NCBI GenBank assembly: GCA_964017145.1
Contig: OZ024843.1
Location: 2,843,001-2,907,000, forward strand
DNA from: Agrocybe praecox
Lineage: Eukaryota > Basidiomycota > Agaricomycetes > Agaricales > Agrocybaceae
DNA: 64,000 nt
Direction of reading: 5' to 3'
In this document: positions 22,312-34,700 of the stretch, in pieces
Numbering within the stretch: position 1 is the stretch's first letter
How the letters are laid out: every line of letters starts with the position of its first letter
The notes under the pieces: generated by a model
Database searches by the model: none
What the model was told of the DNA's origin: nothing
The model's input: only the letters and a program-made list of their open reading frames with translations
Translations under genes and position numbers: made by a program

Positions 22312-24442
22312 CTCACTTCTTCGAAGAATCAAAAGAGCTCAATTCAACAACATAAGCAACCGCCAATTTCGAAAATTCCAGCATATGGCTGAAGCTGAAT
22401 TCATCGGAGATGTCGATACGACTAGAAGTCAAGAGCTCAGCAATGAATCTAATCAATGTCGACATACGCACTCGTTCGTAGAATGAATGTTCTTGTTCGA
22501 ATTTTCGAAGGAGCTCTCTACAAAGTACCGGCTATTAGTGATGCCATGCAGCAGTCAGATGGGGATCTGGACTGACCGATGGTAAATGAAGAAGGGTACC
22601 CAGCCTTCCTCCACGAGGCGCTATAGAACAGATGCTATAGTCAGCGTGTGCTCCAATCGAATAAAATGCATTTGAGATTCTCAACTGGTCACTGCAGGCA
22701 TATCCGCATTTAGTCTATGAAAAAAAATTAGTATGAACTATCGAATGATTCTTGATTCTTGGAGTACACTGGACTCACCTCTACATATGGAATATCAAGG
22801 TATAAGTCTACTAGAGCCTTGTTAAAGGCAGTGAGGCTAGAAGAGCATGTGGGAATGAACAAGTCTGCTCGGGAAGATTGCAGTTAAACTTACTCGTCGT
22901 CCGTGAAATCGGTAATGATTCCTACTTCCTCCCGAGTTCCTTTCTTCACCCAAGCGGTCATGTCGAACTGTAACAGAGAATGATTGAGGATGTAAATCTA
23001 GAGCAACGGCGTTGTTTTCAAACCTGACTCATAGCAAGAACATTGACTCCTCGAGCTTCGTAATCTTTTGCCATTGCTTGGGACCCTAGAAGACCGCCTT
23101 CCTATATATACGCCTTAGCATGAACACCACCATCAGAAAAAGTTGTATACCTCCGCAGAATACCAGTGGAATTCAACAGTTCGAATTGGACGGAAATCGG
23201 CTGCGATCAGTGCGCGGTACGATTCTAAGATGGTAACACTTCCAGACCCATCATCTAAGGAAAAAATAAGGGCACGAAAACTTCAAGTTTTACATAGACG
23301 GACCGTCAGCTCCTGTGGTTGTTCTTTCAGTAAAAAGAATAATTTGAATTCCAGGAACACATACCTGGGGCAGCAAGGAAAGGCCACATATTCGTGCTGG
23401 CAAAGAAATAATTAATATAGCGAGTATTGACCACATTACTTGACAATATACCTGTCTTGGTGAGCACCAATTACAACAACACTATCATCGGTAGTAGATG
23501 AACCTTGAATACGGAGAATCTGAACAACGTTAAGAATCAGTCTATGGGTTGATGGTTATGACTGAACAGCAAGGCTTACAATAGAGCTTTGGCCCCAAGA
23601 ATGAGGAAACTCCTCCGACGTGATCAGTTCTTGAAGGGACTGCGACGCATACTGGGCGGTGATCTGCGTAAAGCACTTTTTAAATAAATATTCGTTGCCA
23701 AATGGACAGCACAAACCTCCTTGATCTTAGAAAGCAACCACTGTTGACTTTGTTTACCGGTCTATGTCCATGATGAGTGCAAAGTCAACTGTCCTCCAAA
23801 GGTCCTTACGTCACTTCGATAATCTGAAAAATATTGAGAAAAGGTCATATTTATGTCCAGATTATAAACTCACGTCTTGTACGGAAGCTAGTGAACTTCT
23901 CCAGGTTTTCTTTCGGACCATCAACGGACAACGTCTTCAGAATTGGTTCAACAATTGCAGTAGCATTTGGTGTTGGGAAATCTGATGTTAAGTATTAAAT
24001 TCCGTTTGATTCATGAGCGAGCATGGCGTACGCTTCTTGCTGCTCTGCCTCAGAGAGGCGGTAGAACCGAGTTCCTGTGCGTCGGTGCTAAGGAAAGTGC
24101 TTATTAGCAACTGGCCGTAAGAATAGGTATTGGACAAGTTACACGTCAAAGAACTTGACACCCTGAGCTTTGATTTGAATCTGGTATACAGTTTTAGCAT
24201 AGTTGCGTCCAGAATAAAAACAAACACTGAAATCAGGCGATTAAACAGACTTTTACCTTCTCAAGTTCCGTCATCCAAACCGGGTCTTGGCCCTCTAATT
24301 GAACCAAGCGCATCGCGTTGAGGTCATAGTCAAATCCGGGGTAACTAGTAATTTGAGCATTCAAGGGCGTTTGCTGGTCATATGCCAAGGGCGTAGCAGT
24401 AATAAGAGATACAAGAGACAACAAGATGGCAAAAGACTTCAT
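22312..24442 (-). CDS. Secreted M28-family leucine aminopeptidase
   Basis: The start at 24442 gives a signal peptide ([20 protein letters not shown]). There are many short introns; the last exons end [20 protein letters not shown]...DSSKK. The peptidase M28 zinc ligands appear in order: VIGAHQDS, APGADDDGSG (the first Asp-Asp falls across a splice site), WYSAEE, SQFDMTAW and NIHSTND. A cysteine pair CGYACSDHASW, typical of fungal Lap1-type enzymes, precedes the last ligand. The propeptide region lies between the signal peptide and FPTPNATA. These enzymes remove N-terminal residues from extracellular peptides, using two zinc ions. It is convergent with the WD40 gene (131 bases apart) and divergent from the uL11m gene. 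Exon borders in the middle of the gene were not all worked out. Confidence 0.9.
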
Positions 24443-24598
24443 GGTGAAAGGCAAGGAGTGTGAGCTGCAGGACCCCCTGAAAGGTATGCGTCACTCTGAA
24501 GCTGAGTGCACTAATATGGAAGTAATTCACGTGACCACGACTTTTCTGACCAGTTTCAATTTGAAGTTTGAACGTCTTACAGTGCTTTATTCTTCACC
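24443..24598. promoter_or_regulatory. Short divergent promoter (aminopeptidase / uL11m)
   Basis: Only 156 bases separate the two start codons, so both genes must share this promoter. No TATA consensus is evident. Confidence 0.5.
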
Positions 24599-25100
24599 AT
24601 GTCAAAACCATCGGCAAAAGCTAGGGCACAGTTTGTGGTACGCGACTAATAGGCTTCTAATATATCATGTCTTCTGACCATGTGGCATGAAGCGCCTGCT
24701 TATTCCAGCTGGCAAAGCTGCCCCAACACCACCGGTTGGTCCTGCTCTGGGAGCACGCGGTGTGAAGTCAATGGACTTTTGCAAAGAGTTCAACGCCCGG
24801 ACAGCACACATTGAACCTGGTGTCCCCGTACCAACCATAATTACTGTACAACCGGACCGTACCTTCACCTTTATCACCAAGTCGCCTCCTGCCAGTTACT
24901 TCATCAAGCAAGCAGCTGGGATTGAAAAAGGAACAGGAAAACCAGGACACGACATCATTGGCTCAATCAGCCTCAAGCACATCTACGAGATTGCAAAAAT
25001 AAAAGCTGCCGATGAACATATGAAGACCCTGCCTATAGAATCAGTCGCTAGAATGCTGGTAGGCAGTGCAAGGAGTTTGGGTGTGCAAGTTATCCCATGA
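24599..25100 (+). CDS. MRPL19: Mitochondrial ribosomal protein uL11m
   Basis: Exons 24599-24637 and 24693-25100 give 148 residues. The first exon encodes only MSKPSAKARAQFV; the splice restores RLLIPAGKAAPTPPVGPALG, the hallmark of ribosomal protein L11. RNA-binding domain features follow (GKPGHDIIGSISLKHIYEIAKIK and ARMLVGSARSLGVQV). Length and the lack of the long cytosolic-type extensions fit the bacterial/mitochondrial form (yeast Mrpl19) rather than cytosolic uL11. It binds large-subunit rRNA at the GTPase-associated centre. No long targeting presequence is visible beyond the basic first exon. Confidence 0.94.
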
Positions 25101-26109
25101 TTCGTTGTTACCAGTGTGTGTAAAGTTGCTTCGACTGAGAATGTGCGGTCTAACTCATCATCCACGTTAGCAGAATTTTAATAATCCCACTATACCATAA
25201 TTCATTATTGTCGGCAACGCTTGTTTTCAGCATTACGTTAATGATGTATGTCTGTCTTTTCGAGCAGGATTACAGCGTTTCAATGCGGATAATCTCTAAT
25301 TGTGCAGTCGGAAAATCAAGAAATTAGCGACATTAAACTTCTAACTGATCGACAAGTTGAGAACTCTGGCAACTAGAATGACACGATGCCGACCACCCTT
25401 AGGAAGACCGATAACATCATCCAAAATCAAAAACACACCTTAAATTCCGGGTTTACACTAGAAGAATAATACATTTGGGCGCAAGCAATTGCTCCCTTAT
25501 CTCCTGTGCCTTTCGGCCGGAGACAGTATCTGAACACGATGAAGACATGCTTTACCTAAACCCCGGATGCATATACACGTTCATGTCTTCAACTCAGCTT
25601 CTTGCAAACCAGGTTGCCTCGTGGTCGACAAGAATTTGAACCATCAAATCGATCACAACATGACCGGTCATCTTCAGCTATTTTCCGACTATCTGTTTGC
25701 CTTGGGAAACCGCCGACGCGCAAGTCAACGTTTCCCCTTGAAAGGGGAAATGGTTCATCTAAAGATCCATTCTTTGGCCATAGAGAAGTCTAACCAATGG
25801 AAGAACCAAGTACTATGGTGTCGACCCGTGGTTTACGATCATTGGCCTTGGTCAATCCGGAGCCTCGCTCCACTTAACCAAGGTGGAAGAACCTCAATCC
25901 CTTCTACACGTTGAACACATTTCCTTTTTTTTCCTTTTTATTTTCTGTCTACCACGTTTCTGATCGCTTCAAGGATCATCTAACCGAAATTTTAGGAATG
26001 CTCACACAGACTTTCTGGGTATAAAAACAGCAAGGACAACTGTGGCTAATTTCTCCAGAGCTCTCTTAGTCTATCACTCGTTCTCGTCCATCATATCTTC
26101 CCTTTCGCA
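25101..26109. other. Intergenic region with hairpin and TATA box
   Basis: About 1 kb without a gene I can support. A TATA box (TATAAAAA, 26020-26027) precedes the DUF6593 start by about 83 bases. A hairpin lies at 25731-25750. The frame 25567-25914 is open but has no recognisable features and its codon use looks random. Confidence 0.5.
25731..25750. repeat. Hairpin, 8-bp stem and 4-nt loop
   Basis: TTTCCCCT at 25731-25738 pairs perfectly with AGGGGAAA at 25743-25750, with loop TGAA. It lies in non-coding sequence between uL11m and the DUF6593 gene. Its role is unknown; no U-tract follows. Confidence 0.6.
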
Positions 26110-26962
26110 ATGGCTACTTCCAACAACGATATACTCTCTTGGACTAACCAGGACGTCCGCGAAAGCATGCTCTTCAACGCCAGCAGCATAGTGTTCCGTT
26201 TTCAAGTCCGTTGAATCTTCCATGCCCAACGCAGATCGACTGAATTCAATTATTATTATCATAGACGGCTGTTTCGCAGAATGGCACAAGTATAACCACT
26301 ATGTGGCGCGCCTTACGACCCAACAAAGAAGATCGTATCGCGAAGCTCGAATGGGCTCCTAACGGTGGCCTCGGTCGCGTGCTCATAGGCAAGGTTTGTA
26401 TAATTTCTTTACTCGTCGCCTAGATAAAGCTTACCTTACTTCTATCCTATAGCACAGTCTGCGTATGGCTGATCTTGCCCGACCGGATCCTTCAATCTAC
26501 GTTCGTATTCCATCCGATCAAAGACTGAATCTTCCCCTTCTTACTTTGCGAATTGCACTGTTTAGGGTGCGCGCTATTTCACCGGGCCCGATGGACTTCA
26601 ATATCGTTGGAGGCCGAGCACTACAAGCGCCGACATTGTGGTACGCTCTAATCCATCGTTCCGTGAGATAAGCTACAGCTGACAGGTGTTCTCTTCTTCA
26701 GCTTCAGGACCCTAATAATGAAATCATCGCATTTTTCCGACCAACCCGGTTGACTCGCTATCAAGTAGGCGATGTGTATGGTGAACTACACTTTATCCGA
26801 AGTGCAGGCCTTGGTACTGTGGTATGTTTTCCGTTTTCCTATTGTTGATCAAGCAAATTCAGAGGATGCTCATCACACGAATTTCAGATGCACCCACCGA
26901 TGATGGACATGGTTACCCTTACAGCTATGATATACCGCTTCTGCGCGGCTTGGAACCTATAG
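26110..26962 (+). CDS. DUF6593-family protein
   Basis: Exons start at 26110 (to 26205) and continue through several introns to the stop at 26960-26962. The spliced protein reads MATSNNDILSWTNQD, then TMWRALRPNKEDRIAKLEW, VLIGKHSLRMADLARPD, ARYFTGPDGLQYRWRP, NNEIIAFFRPTRLTRYQ, ELHFIRSAG and a C-terminal segment MMDMVTLTAMIYRF. This series of short beta-strand blocks, with an RYFTGPDGLQYRWR-like strand and a final helix, matches the DUF6593 family that is expanded in mushroom-forming fungi and has no established function. It has its own TATA box. One exon end (ending PSIY before GARYFTG) uses a GTTCGT donor. Confidence 0.8.
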
Positions 26963-27410
26963 ACTGCAATCAAAATCTTTATTCCCGGTCCTGTATGTGT
27001 TCAGCCTACTTCTCACTCTGTACTATTATTGCTTTTTGTATTATACCCACTGTTAAAAAAATACGACTTCTTATGCTTCTTCAATGACGACATTTACTCA
27101 GTCAAATAACTATAGCTACAAAATTTCCAGCCGTCAGAAGCATTCTATGTGTATGCTGTGTTTTCTTAGATCTGGCGAACAGCTGAGCCCTCCCATAGGG
27201 TCAAGGTCGCGCAAAAAATAGAAAGAGTGGTCGAATTTAGAGAGGAAAAGCAGACTTAACTTTACGCGTATCTAACGCGAGGCAGAATTGATATAAAGAG
27301 AACACGATGCAATTCGCCCACAGGTATAATGTAGCCATTCAGAAGAATCGAACGGTCACCAGACCCTAGATGTATCAATGTATGTATGGTGAATACACTA
27401 AGTACACATA
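26963..27410. other. Convergent intergenic region
   Basis: 3' flanks of the DUF6593 gene and the AhpD-like gene. No gene seen. Confidence 0.5.
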
Positions 27411-29072
27411 TCATAATTTGGCCTGTCCTTGTCGATGTTCTTGGAATCCGACTTCTGATGAGACCGACACCCCATCGAGGACTTTATCCACTATGCGAAT
27501 GATCCACTCAGTCCCCTCATCGCTCGAGAGCCACTTGTCTTCTTCGGTGAGGCTCTTCTCGACCCGTGCCTTGAGAAGCCCGAAGACATGGCTAGTTAAT
27601 TGAGGCCCTACACCGCCCTCTGCACGGAGGGCTGCGATGCCGACCACAGAACCCATAGCACGACTAAGGTTTCCTTGATCGGGATCACCCACGCTGCTGG
27701 ACTCGCCATAAACCTTGGCCTGACCCGGCAAAGGAGAAAGCACTGCGCCATAGGACTGGACAATAAACGCTACATGGGGGGGAGAGAGCATAAAACATAA
27801 AAGGATATCATTAGCACACGAGGAAAGGAACAGAGGACCGGAATGCGACAGGCAATTGAAAAAATAAATAGAGATAGAGATAAATGATAAAAGTTTCTGC
27901 AATCGCAGAGTGTGTGCAACATGGGTGATGATGATGATGAGATGCATGGGTTTAGATAGATTAAGAAAGTGGGCTCATCGTATGCTAGTTTAATGAAAAA
28001 AAGTCGGCCGAGAAACCGCCAAGATTGGAAGGAATATGTCAAGAAAAAATGCAAAAAACGTGTTCGACTTACCGATAAAATCTGGGTGGTACGAGCCCAA
28101 CTTATCGTGGAGTTTATCTGCATGAGGCGTGTAGATTGAATTCCAAAGACCTTTTCCCCGCGTCACTATCGATTCGACGTTATCCGTGGTTACGGTCCTG
28201 AATGGATGATCAATGGGCCCCGACGAGGAAGGAGGGGGAAAAACAAAATGAATTACGAAGTCAACATCGAAGGCGAACAGCACATATAATCGAATGGGTA
28301 AAATAAAATTAGAAAGGAAAAACGCGTGTAGGACAAAAATAGTGGAAAGGTTGTATGTCAGTGTCGAGTAAGTAAGAGTAAGATTCATAAAACAAGGTTA
28401 TCCGTACCTTCGGGAGTTAGTTCGCAAAGCCTGCTTAACTTCGTCATCGAGCGCTTCGTGTAAAGCTGCCAGGGTCAAGATAACCTGAGAGATGAAAAAC
28501 TATTAATTTCTAGCTCCCAGTGGAAAAGTCCGTCCGTCCATAGCGCGACGACCTAGAATATCAAGAAGAAAGTGATTTAGACTCACTCGTGGAACTCCGA
28601 CAAAGATGACGCTCTTCAGCGCCGACTCGCGCATCAGCGCAGCCTTGTTAATGGCACCAGGTATGTCAAGAGCACCCGCCTGTTTTCCGCCATCTTCCAA
28701 CGAAGAAGCAGACCTTGTGACGAACCGATACAAATGGCCCACCGCAGAGGGCCGATTCGCAGTCAAAAGCGAACAGGTCTAGTATCATGAAAGTTTCAGA
28801 ACCCAATTGAAAAAGAAAGAAAGAAAATAAATAAATATGGAGAACAGAACATAGCAAAACGGAAGTCCTTCGGAGAATTTTTAAACGAGGCAATGCGATT
28901 AGATACATACCGTTGCGACTAGCCATCCGGTTTCTGCTTTTTTTGCCTGTGCCTCACAGAAAGTACTAGTGAATACTCGATTGAGCTGGCTCAATGGTGG
29001 ACTCGGTAATGCATTAGGGCTGCGGAGGGTTAAGAGGTGTTTGATCGCGGGAGACAACTTCACATTGGCCAT
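27411..29072 (-). CDS. AhpD-like protein with peroxisomal targeting signal (Pxp2-like)
   Basis: Exons 28911-29072, 28587-28778, 28408-28484, 28073-28197 and 27411-27769 close in frame to 304 residues. It starts MANVKLSPAIKHLLTLRS. The middle has the pattern FVGVPRVILTLAALHEAL, then RGKGLWNSIYTPHADKL and SYHPDFIGAFIVQSYGA, an all-helical AhpD/carboxymuconolactone decarboxylase-like arrangement as in yeast Pxp2 (YJR111C). I see no CxxC redox pair in the part read, so peroxidase-type chemistry is not supported. The protein ends QGQAKL; AKL is a functional variant of the type 1 peroxisomal signal. Two introns are long for this window (28198-28407, 210 nt; 27770-28072, 303 nt). Fold assignment is moderate; localisation is an inference from the tripeptide. 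Confidence 0.75.
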
Positions 29073-29552
29073 TTTGGTTCTAGGGGGTGGTGGCGTTTTT
29101 GTGAGACCCCTTTGAAGCCTTCTCTTTAGTACCTGCAGGTTAATGGTCAGTGATGCGTTTTATTCCGGGCTTGACAGTGGGACCAACCCGGGCTCGATAT
29201 TCTTAGGCAGAAGAGTTTACTAATATAGGTTATTCACACTCAGGCGCTCCAGATAACGGAGATATGGACAAAATTCACAGAAAAATGGGATTAACGCCAT
29301 ACCAGGAATGGATCAGCAAAGCATGGATGGGGAGATGTATGAACTAAAGAGTTTTGAAGGAAGTCGAGCCAGAGCCATCCACAAGGAACAATATTCTAAT
29401 GTATTAAGGATGCGCAGCATTATAACATCGATAACCTGTATCAAGCAGAAGACACGGCACGAAAAGTGACTGGCACTTGCGAGTTAAAAGAGAAAAGAGC
29501 GAGGTCATTAAAAGACATCAGGGTATCATAGGGAATCGCAAACATCAATCAT
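29073..29552. other. Intergenic region between two minus-strand genes
   Basis: It holds the promoter of the AhpD-like gene and the 3' flank of the GH128 gene. No other feature recognised. Confidence 0.5.
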
Positions 29553-30902
29553 TTAGTTGATGTAGGAGTAGCCGAGGGCGGTTGGGAGACCATTGCTAGC
29601 CATGAGCTGGTTCAAAGAGTTAACGCCAACCATGTCATGTTGAACACCTATGGATGTTTAGATAAAGAGTATAACGATGAAGTAAGGCAGCACTTACCAA
29701 ATGCAAAGTATTTCTGGACCCAAGAAGTCTTGTCCATGAAATCAGTGACAGTGTTCATGAAGTTGGTGACTTGCGACTGGCTGCATTGAGCACCTCCACT
29801 GAAGTTCTGGAGGAAGAGAAAAGGTTAAGTCGTATTATCATAGACGAACAAGTATAATGTTTACCTGGCAAGCAAATTCAGTAACCCAGATAGGGAGGCC
29901 AAATGTATCGTGCATTTGGTTAAGGTAAGTGATGAAGGAGTTGGGGTCGGTTCCGTACCAGTGGACGGCGAGAATGGAAACCTGATAAAGCATGAGTTAT
30001 ATTGGCATCCGTTCAAGAAGAAATAAGCTTACTGAGCAGCCCTGGCATGCACCAAAGAAGCTCTTCAACCAAGGGACACCGCTAGCGCCCGAGGTGACGG
30101 CAGGAGAGATAAGAGTGTATCCAGAGTTCTTGAGGGGTTCCATGTACTGTTTCCACAAGGATGCAGCATAACCGGGGTCAAGAGCAGCTTGGCCAGCGTG
30201 ATCGGGCCTTTGTGGAGTATAAGAATTGATGGTAGTAACAAAGAAAAAACACATACTCATTGAAGCCCAAAGCGTGTTGAGCGTAACCGGCCTTGACGAG
30301 GCTCTTGAAGCTATCAAGTTGTTTGGTACCCCAGAACATAGGAACGTATTCAAGACCAACAGCATCAGCACCCTGGACCTTGTTGGGACTCCAGTTGTAG
30401 ATGCTGCCAGCAAATGGTTCATTACAGACAAGAATGATGGATAAATATATGCTTACGCGGAAACTTTGCTGGTTTTGAAGTTCTTGAGAGATGACGGGTC
30501 ACCATCTGACCATGCCAAACCAACCTTTGCACCGGTGTTAGTAGTGGCAGCAGGTGTAGGCGTGGGAGTGGGGGTAGGCTTTGGGGTGGTCGATGAAGGT
30601 TTAACGACTGGAGCCTTTGTTGAGGTTGGCGTGACAACGGGAACAACCTTGACACTGGTTGAGGTAGGCTTAACCGACACAACGACGGCGCTGCTGCTTG
30701 GACGAGGCTTGCAACGTCTAGACTCTGCGCGCTTCTTCTTTGCTAGGGCTTGGTGGTGACCACCAAGATGGCGAACTGCATGGTTTGGAGACACGTCAAG
30801 AGAGAGTGCGTTCACGGGCGCAGCACCGTATGAGCAGGCAAGAATGACGATGGATGAGAGAGCGACGAGGTTGATGAGTTTTGAAGCCATCGTTGTGGTC
30901 AT
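29553..30902 (-). CDS. Secreted GH128 endo-beta-1,3-glucanase-like protein
   Basis: The first exon encodes a signal peptide (MASKLINLVALSSIVILACS, ATG at 30890, or 30902 with four more residues), a dibasic-rich stretch (KKKRAESRR) that may be a processing site, and a Thr/Pro/Ser-rich linker ending in TPTPTPTP. The catalytic domain begins GAKVGLAWSDGD, continues YNWSPNK, LEYVPMFWG and GFNEPDHAGQA with the acid/base Glu, then ILAVHWYG and WVTEFACQNF with the nucleophile Glu. These are the marks of family GH128 (Asl1-like), which cut beta-1,3-glucan. The likely place of action is the cell wall. The linker is probably O-mannosylated. It shares a promoter region with the RRM gene. Confidence 0.92.
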
Positions 30903-31483
30903 AAAAAGAGCGGTGGATAAAAGAATGGAAGGGGAGAGCGGGAGACAGAAGTGAAGAAGGGTCGGAAGTCAACCGATGTCCTTTTTTCGCTTTAAGCCAT
31001 CGGTCACAGCCGAGCTCATTCCAATCACCGCACGCACGGACCCTCACGGCTTTTCTTGGCCTGTGAGAATTCAACTTTATTTTTCATTCATGATGTCCAT
31101 TGTTTTCTCTCTCTTTTGTGTAGAGAAAACATTTATTACTGTCCTGTACGCGATGTAGACGCGTTTTCCCTGTTCTTTTGGTTGTTCACAGATTTTTCAT
31201 TTACGATTGTGTACTAGAACGAGTTTGGTCTTTCACCGCCCTAGTTGACACATCATGATTCTCTCCTGAAAATGTCATGGCGACACAGGGTGTTTGTGTG
31301 TCGAACAATAATCGATGGCCGAAAGGGGGCGAACTCAGAGTTGTGCCATGTTTACAAATCGAGTACATAAAGCCTCGAGTTCTCCCAAGTCTCTCTTTTT
31401 CTCTAACCTTCAAGTTTGACACGAAGAAACCGGTTCCCGTTCATCCACATTAAAAAACTCACCAGTTCTATAAGCCCATCATC
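30903..31483. promoter_or_regulatory. Divergent promoter region (GH128 / two-RRM gene)
   Basis: 581 bases between two outward genes. Pyrimidine-rich stretches flank both sides (30930-30960 on the minus strand, 31381-31412 on the plus strand), as is usual near fungal transcription starts. No TATA consensus recognised. Confidence 0.45.
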
Positions 31484-32673
31484 ATGTCTGACGCCCAAGC
31501 CGCCCCTGTTACTGAAAATGGCGTGCCTCCGGTCGCACAAGAGAAAGTCGAGGAAGCTGGCTTCAAGGTTTGTTCATTTTTTCTCTTTTCTCTCTTCCCA
31601 ACACTTGTCTCATACTTTACCAGGTTTTTGCTGGCAACCTTTCCTATTCTACGACCGATGAAGGGCTGAAGGCTTTCTTTGCTCCTGTCGCCAGCGACAT
31701 GTACGTGGCACACATGCACAGCCTCATATTTCCCTTATTAAACTTTTCTCCCCTTATAGTCTCTCCGCTCAAGTCATCTTACGCGGGACTCGCTCTGCGG
31801 GTTATGGATTCGTCGCTCTCGTCACAGCAGAGGCTGCCCAAAAGGCCGTTGAAGCACTCGACAAGAAAGAGCTTGATGGTCGTGCGGTAATTGTTGAACT
31901 TGCCAAACCATCAGAGCAAAAGGAACAAGATAAAAGGGAGAAGAAGGCGAAGAGAAGACCCGGCAGGCGTGGCAGCAAGGCTGTTCCCGGTGAAGTCTCT
32001 GAAGCTGAAGCAAACGGAGAGGCCTCCAAGGCCGACGGTGCTGATGCTCCAGAGTCTGGCGAGGCAGCCAAACCCAAGAAGAAGAAGAAATCCAAGTCTG
32101 CCGTAAGTTCATATGTCTTCAATAGTAATAAAAACACTTTATTCATCTTTTATCTAGCGCAAGGCCAAGAAGGCTGCTGCTGCCACCGAAGACGGTGCTG
32201 ATGGTTCTGCTGCTGCTGCGGAGGGTGACGTTGCTGCTGCTGCTACTGCTGAAGGCGCTGCCAAGAAGCCTCGTACTCGCAAGCCTAAGACCCCCCGTCC
32301 TACTCGCCCCGCTGGCGAAGACCCCGCTGGCGAACCCTCCAAGACCATGCTTTTCGTCGCCAACCTTGGATTCAGTGTTGACGATGCTGGCCTTTCTGCC
32401 CTCTTCACCGAGGCTGGAATCAATGTTGTCAGCGCCCGCATCGTTCGCAGGCGCTGGGGGCAGCCCAGGAAGAGCAAAGGTTATGGATTTGTTGAAGTCG
32501 GCTCTGAAGAAGAGCAGCAGAAGGCCATTACTGCTTTGGAGGGCAAGGACGTTGGCGGCCGTACCATCGCTGTCAAGGTTGCCGTCAACACCCCCCATGA
32601 CGAGGAGAAGGCCGATGAAGCTGCTGCCGCTGCCTCTGCCACCGATGGTGCTGCTGCCCCTGCCACTGCTTAA
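31484..32673 (+). CDS. Two-RRM RNA-binding protein with Ala/Lys-rich linker
   Basis: Four exons (31484-31567, 31624-31700, 31760-32102, 32158-32673) give 339 residues. RRM1 (VFAGNLSYSTTDEGL and SAGYGFVAL) is divided by an intron. RRM2 (MLFVANLGFSVDDAG and KSKGYGFVEV) lies in the last exon. Between them is a basic linker with KPKKKKKSKSARKAKK and KKPRTRKPKTPRPTR, probably a nuclear or nucleolar signal and RNA-contact region, along with acidic Ala-rich stretches. The tail is Ala-rich. It resembles the abundant fungal two-RRM proteins of the Sbp1 or nucleolar type, but I cannot name an orthologue. Confidence 0.88.
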
Positions 32674-33006
32674 TGATCACGCCCAGAACTAACGCCCTCA
32701 TGATAATCTACGCTAAATCCATGTCTACACCCACCCCTTTTATATCCATACAGTGTGATCAGTGTTATTGATAGCGGTTTCCTTGTTTTCGACATAATCG
32801 CTTATAGCTTGTCCACCTTACGGTCTGGTGCCGTTTTTTACAGTTCATCCTTTACATTGTGATATCGTTTGTTATGTGTAATGATATTGCTTTGATTCAT
32901 CCTCTTTTCTTTTTGGAAACTGAGATAATTGGACTACTCAGTACCCTTGTCACGTTGATAAAGAAAGAGACGCGATGTTGACCCGTATTTGTAACTTTTG
33001 AGACCC
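32674..33006. other. Intergenic region
   Basis: 3' flank of the RRM gene and promoter of the GPATCH11-like gene; AT-rich at 32750-32900. No gene seen. Confidence 0.5.
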
Positions 33007-34700
33007 ATGTCTGATGAGGACGATGACTATCTCTCCGACAAATTCCTGGTGAACACGGAGTCGACGAGCAAAGCGAAACCCAGTACCTATTCTCAACTAC
33101 GTAAGGAAGCTTTGAAAAAGGCACAGCTCAAGAATGAACAAAGCAGGAAGAAAAGTAGACGCCAACTCGAGATTGAATCTCGTGAGGAAGGTCTGAGCAA
33201 GAGTCTGTTCGAACGAGCCAAAGAAGAAGAGGCCGCTGGCATTAGCTCTGGCAACAAAGCATTATCCATTATGATGAAGATGGGCTTCAAACCTGGACAG
33301 TCGCTTGGAAACACTGGAAGCCAAGACCACACGGAAGGCCAAACGGGCGACGAAACTCTGCTTAAATCTCCTTCTCCCACGAGTACTTACATGCTTCTAG
33401 TCTTGCTGTTCGTTGATGTTATAGCTGATGTGTTCTCGTAGAAGGTGGTGACAACAATGACGATGACGACGGCGGCGACCGTGACCGCCAACGGGCCCAC
33501 GCATCTCCAAGTGCTGAACCTACAGGCGAACAACACTCGGTGCCTGTCGTCTCCGCGTCTACTTCTTCGCATACAAAGCACAAGGTAGAACCGTTACCAC
33601 TACAGGAATGGGCAGGTCGGTGGCTAGTTATTCCATCTTATGTTTTATTCATCATACTAAATTTATGATCTCGGATGCCGAAATTTATCTGTTTATTTCT
33701 ACGAATGTTCCAGGCAAAAGGGGCATTGGCCTAGGCGGCAAGCGCGCGCACTCGCCCACAGCGACTGAGCGTCTGGCCAAAATGGCCAAAATGGCTAACG
33801 ACATGGAGCATCGCGATTTCAGAGATCGTGCCAGAGATGAGTATAAAAACAGACAAGCCGAAGGACGATTAAGTGCGTACACATCTGTTAAATCTTGTGT
33901 TAAATCTTGGATCTCGTCTCTGCAGCAGAGAGAAACGAGATTGCTGCCACTTATCTATCTATATCGACATCTATTGCTGCTATGTTTTATCCTTGTAATA
34001 TTAATCTGATGTGTCCTATTCTTATTTCTCTCCTTTATCGTTTACAGCACCAGCTCAGCTCACTTGCACGACGTTGGACGAGCAAATGGGGATTCCGGTA
34101 CGCATGGCATTCCGTATTGCGATTTCGACCAGAAGACTGATGAAAATATATTGTATTCCATGGCTGTTGTCTAGTTCAATATTCTATGGTTAAATCCAGG
34201 CAACCACGATACATTCCCCTCAGGGCTCATAGATGCGTTGACGGCATACAGTAACGCCCTGGTGATGCCTGAGCAACACGGAGAACCAATTCAGGTCCGT
34301 CTACGGAGACAAATGCAAGCCGACGCGTTGCACCCCATAAGTCCGGACGAAGATCACCAAGGACAGTTGTTGGAGACAAAGAAGACAGTATCAGCCGTAG
34401 ATCAATATCCTTCCGAAACTCTTGAGGAAGCCGCCCAGTTCTTGCGTCTCCAGGTTCGTTGATCTTCAATCACAAACCCGCATATGGAACGAAAAAGCTA
34501 AATCTTCTTTCTTCTTTCTTGCTTCTGATTCTATGTGTTTCCTTTTTGGCCCTTCTTTCAAGGCACAGGATCGTCTGCATCTCGTGTTGTCATACCTTCG
34601 GCATAAGCATGCTTATTGTTTTTGGTGTGGCGTCAAGTACGAAAGTGAGGAGGAATTGCAAAGCCAATGTCCTGGTCCAGACGAAGACGACCATGATTAG
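33007..34700 (+). CDS. GPATCH11: GPATCH11-like G-patch protein
   Basis: The start is the ATG at 33007 (MSDEDDDYLSDKFL). The G-patch is interrupted by sequence: SIMMKMGFKPGQSLG lies in exon 1, and EPLPLQEWAGKRGIGLGGKR is rebuilt across an intron ending near 33715. A coiled-coil-prone basic stretch follows (ERLAKMAKMAND, RDRARDEYKNRQAEGR). The C terminus has the DUF4187 zinc-knuckle-like signature LRHKHAYCFWCGVKYESEE..CPGPDEDDHD. The same order (charged N terminus, G-patch, coil, DUF4187) defines GPATCH11/CCDC75. G-patch proteins activate DEAH helicases in splicing or ribosome assembly; the partner here is unknown. Between 33850 and 34230 I did not fix every intron border. Confidence 0.88.

Noticed and set aside
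25567..25914. 115-codon plus-strand frame
   Set aside because: Codons look random, no domain or clean splice, and it contains the 25731 hairpin.
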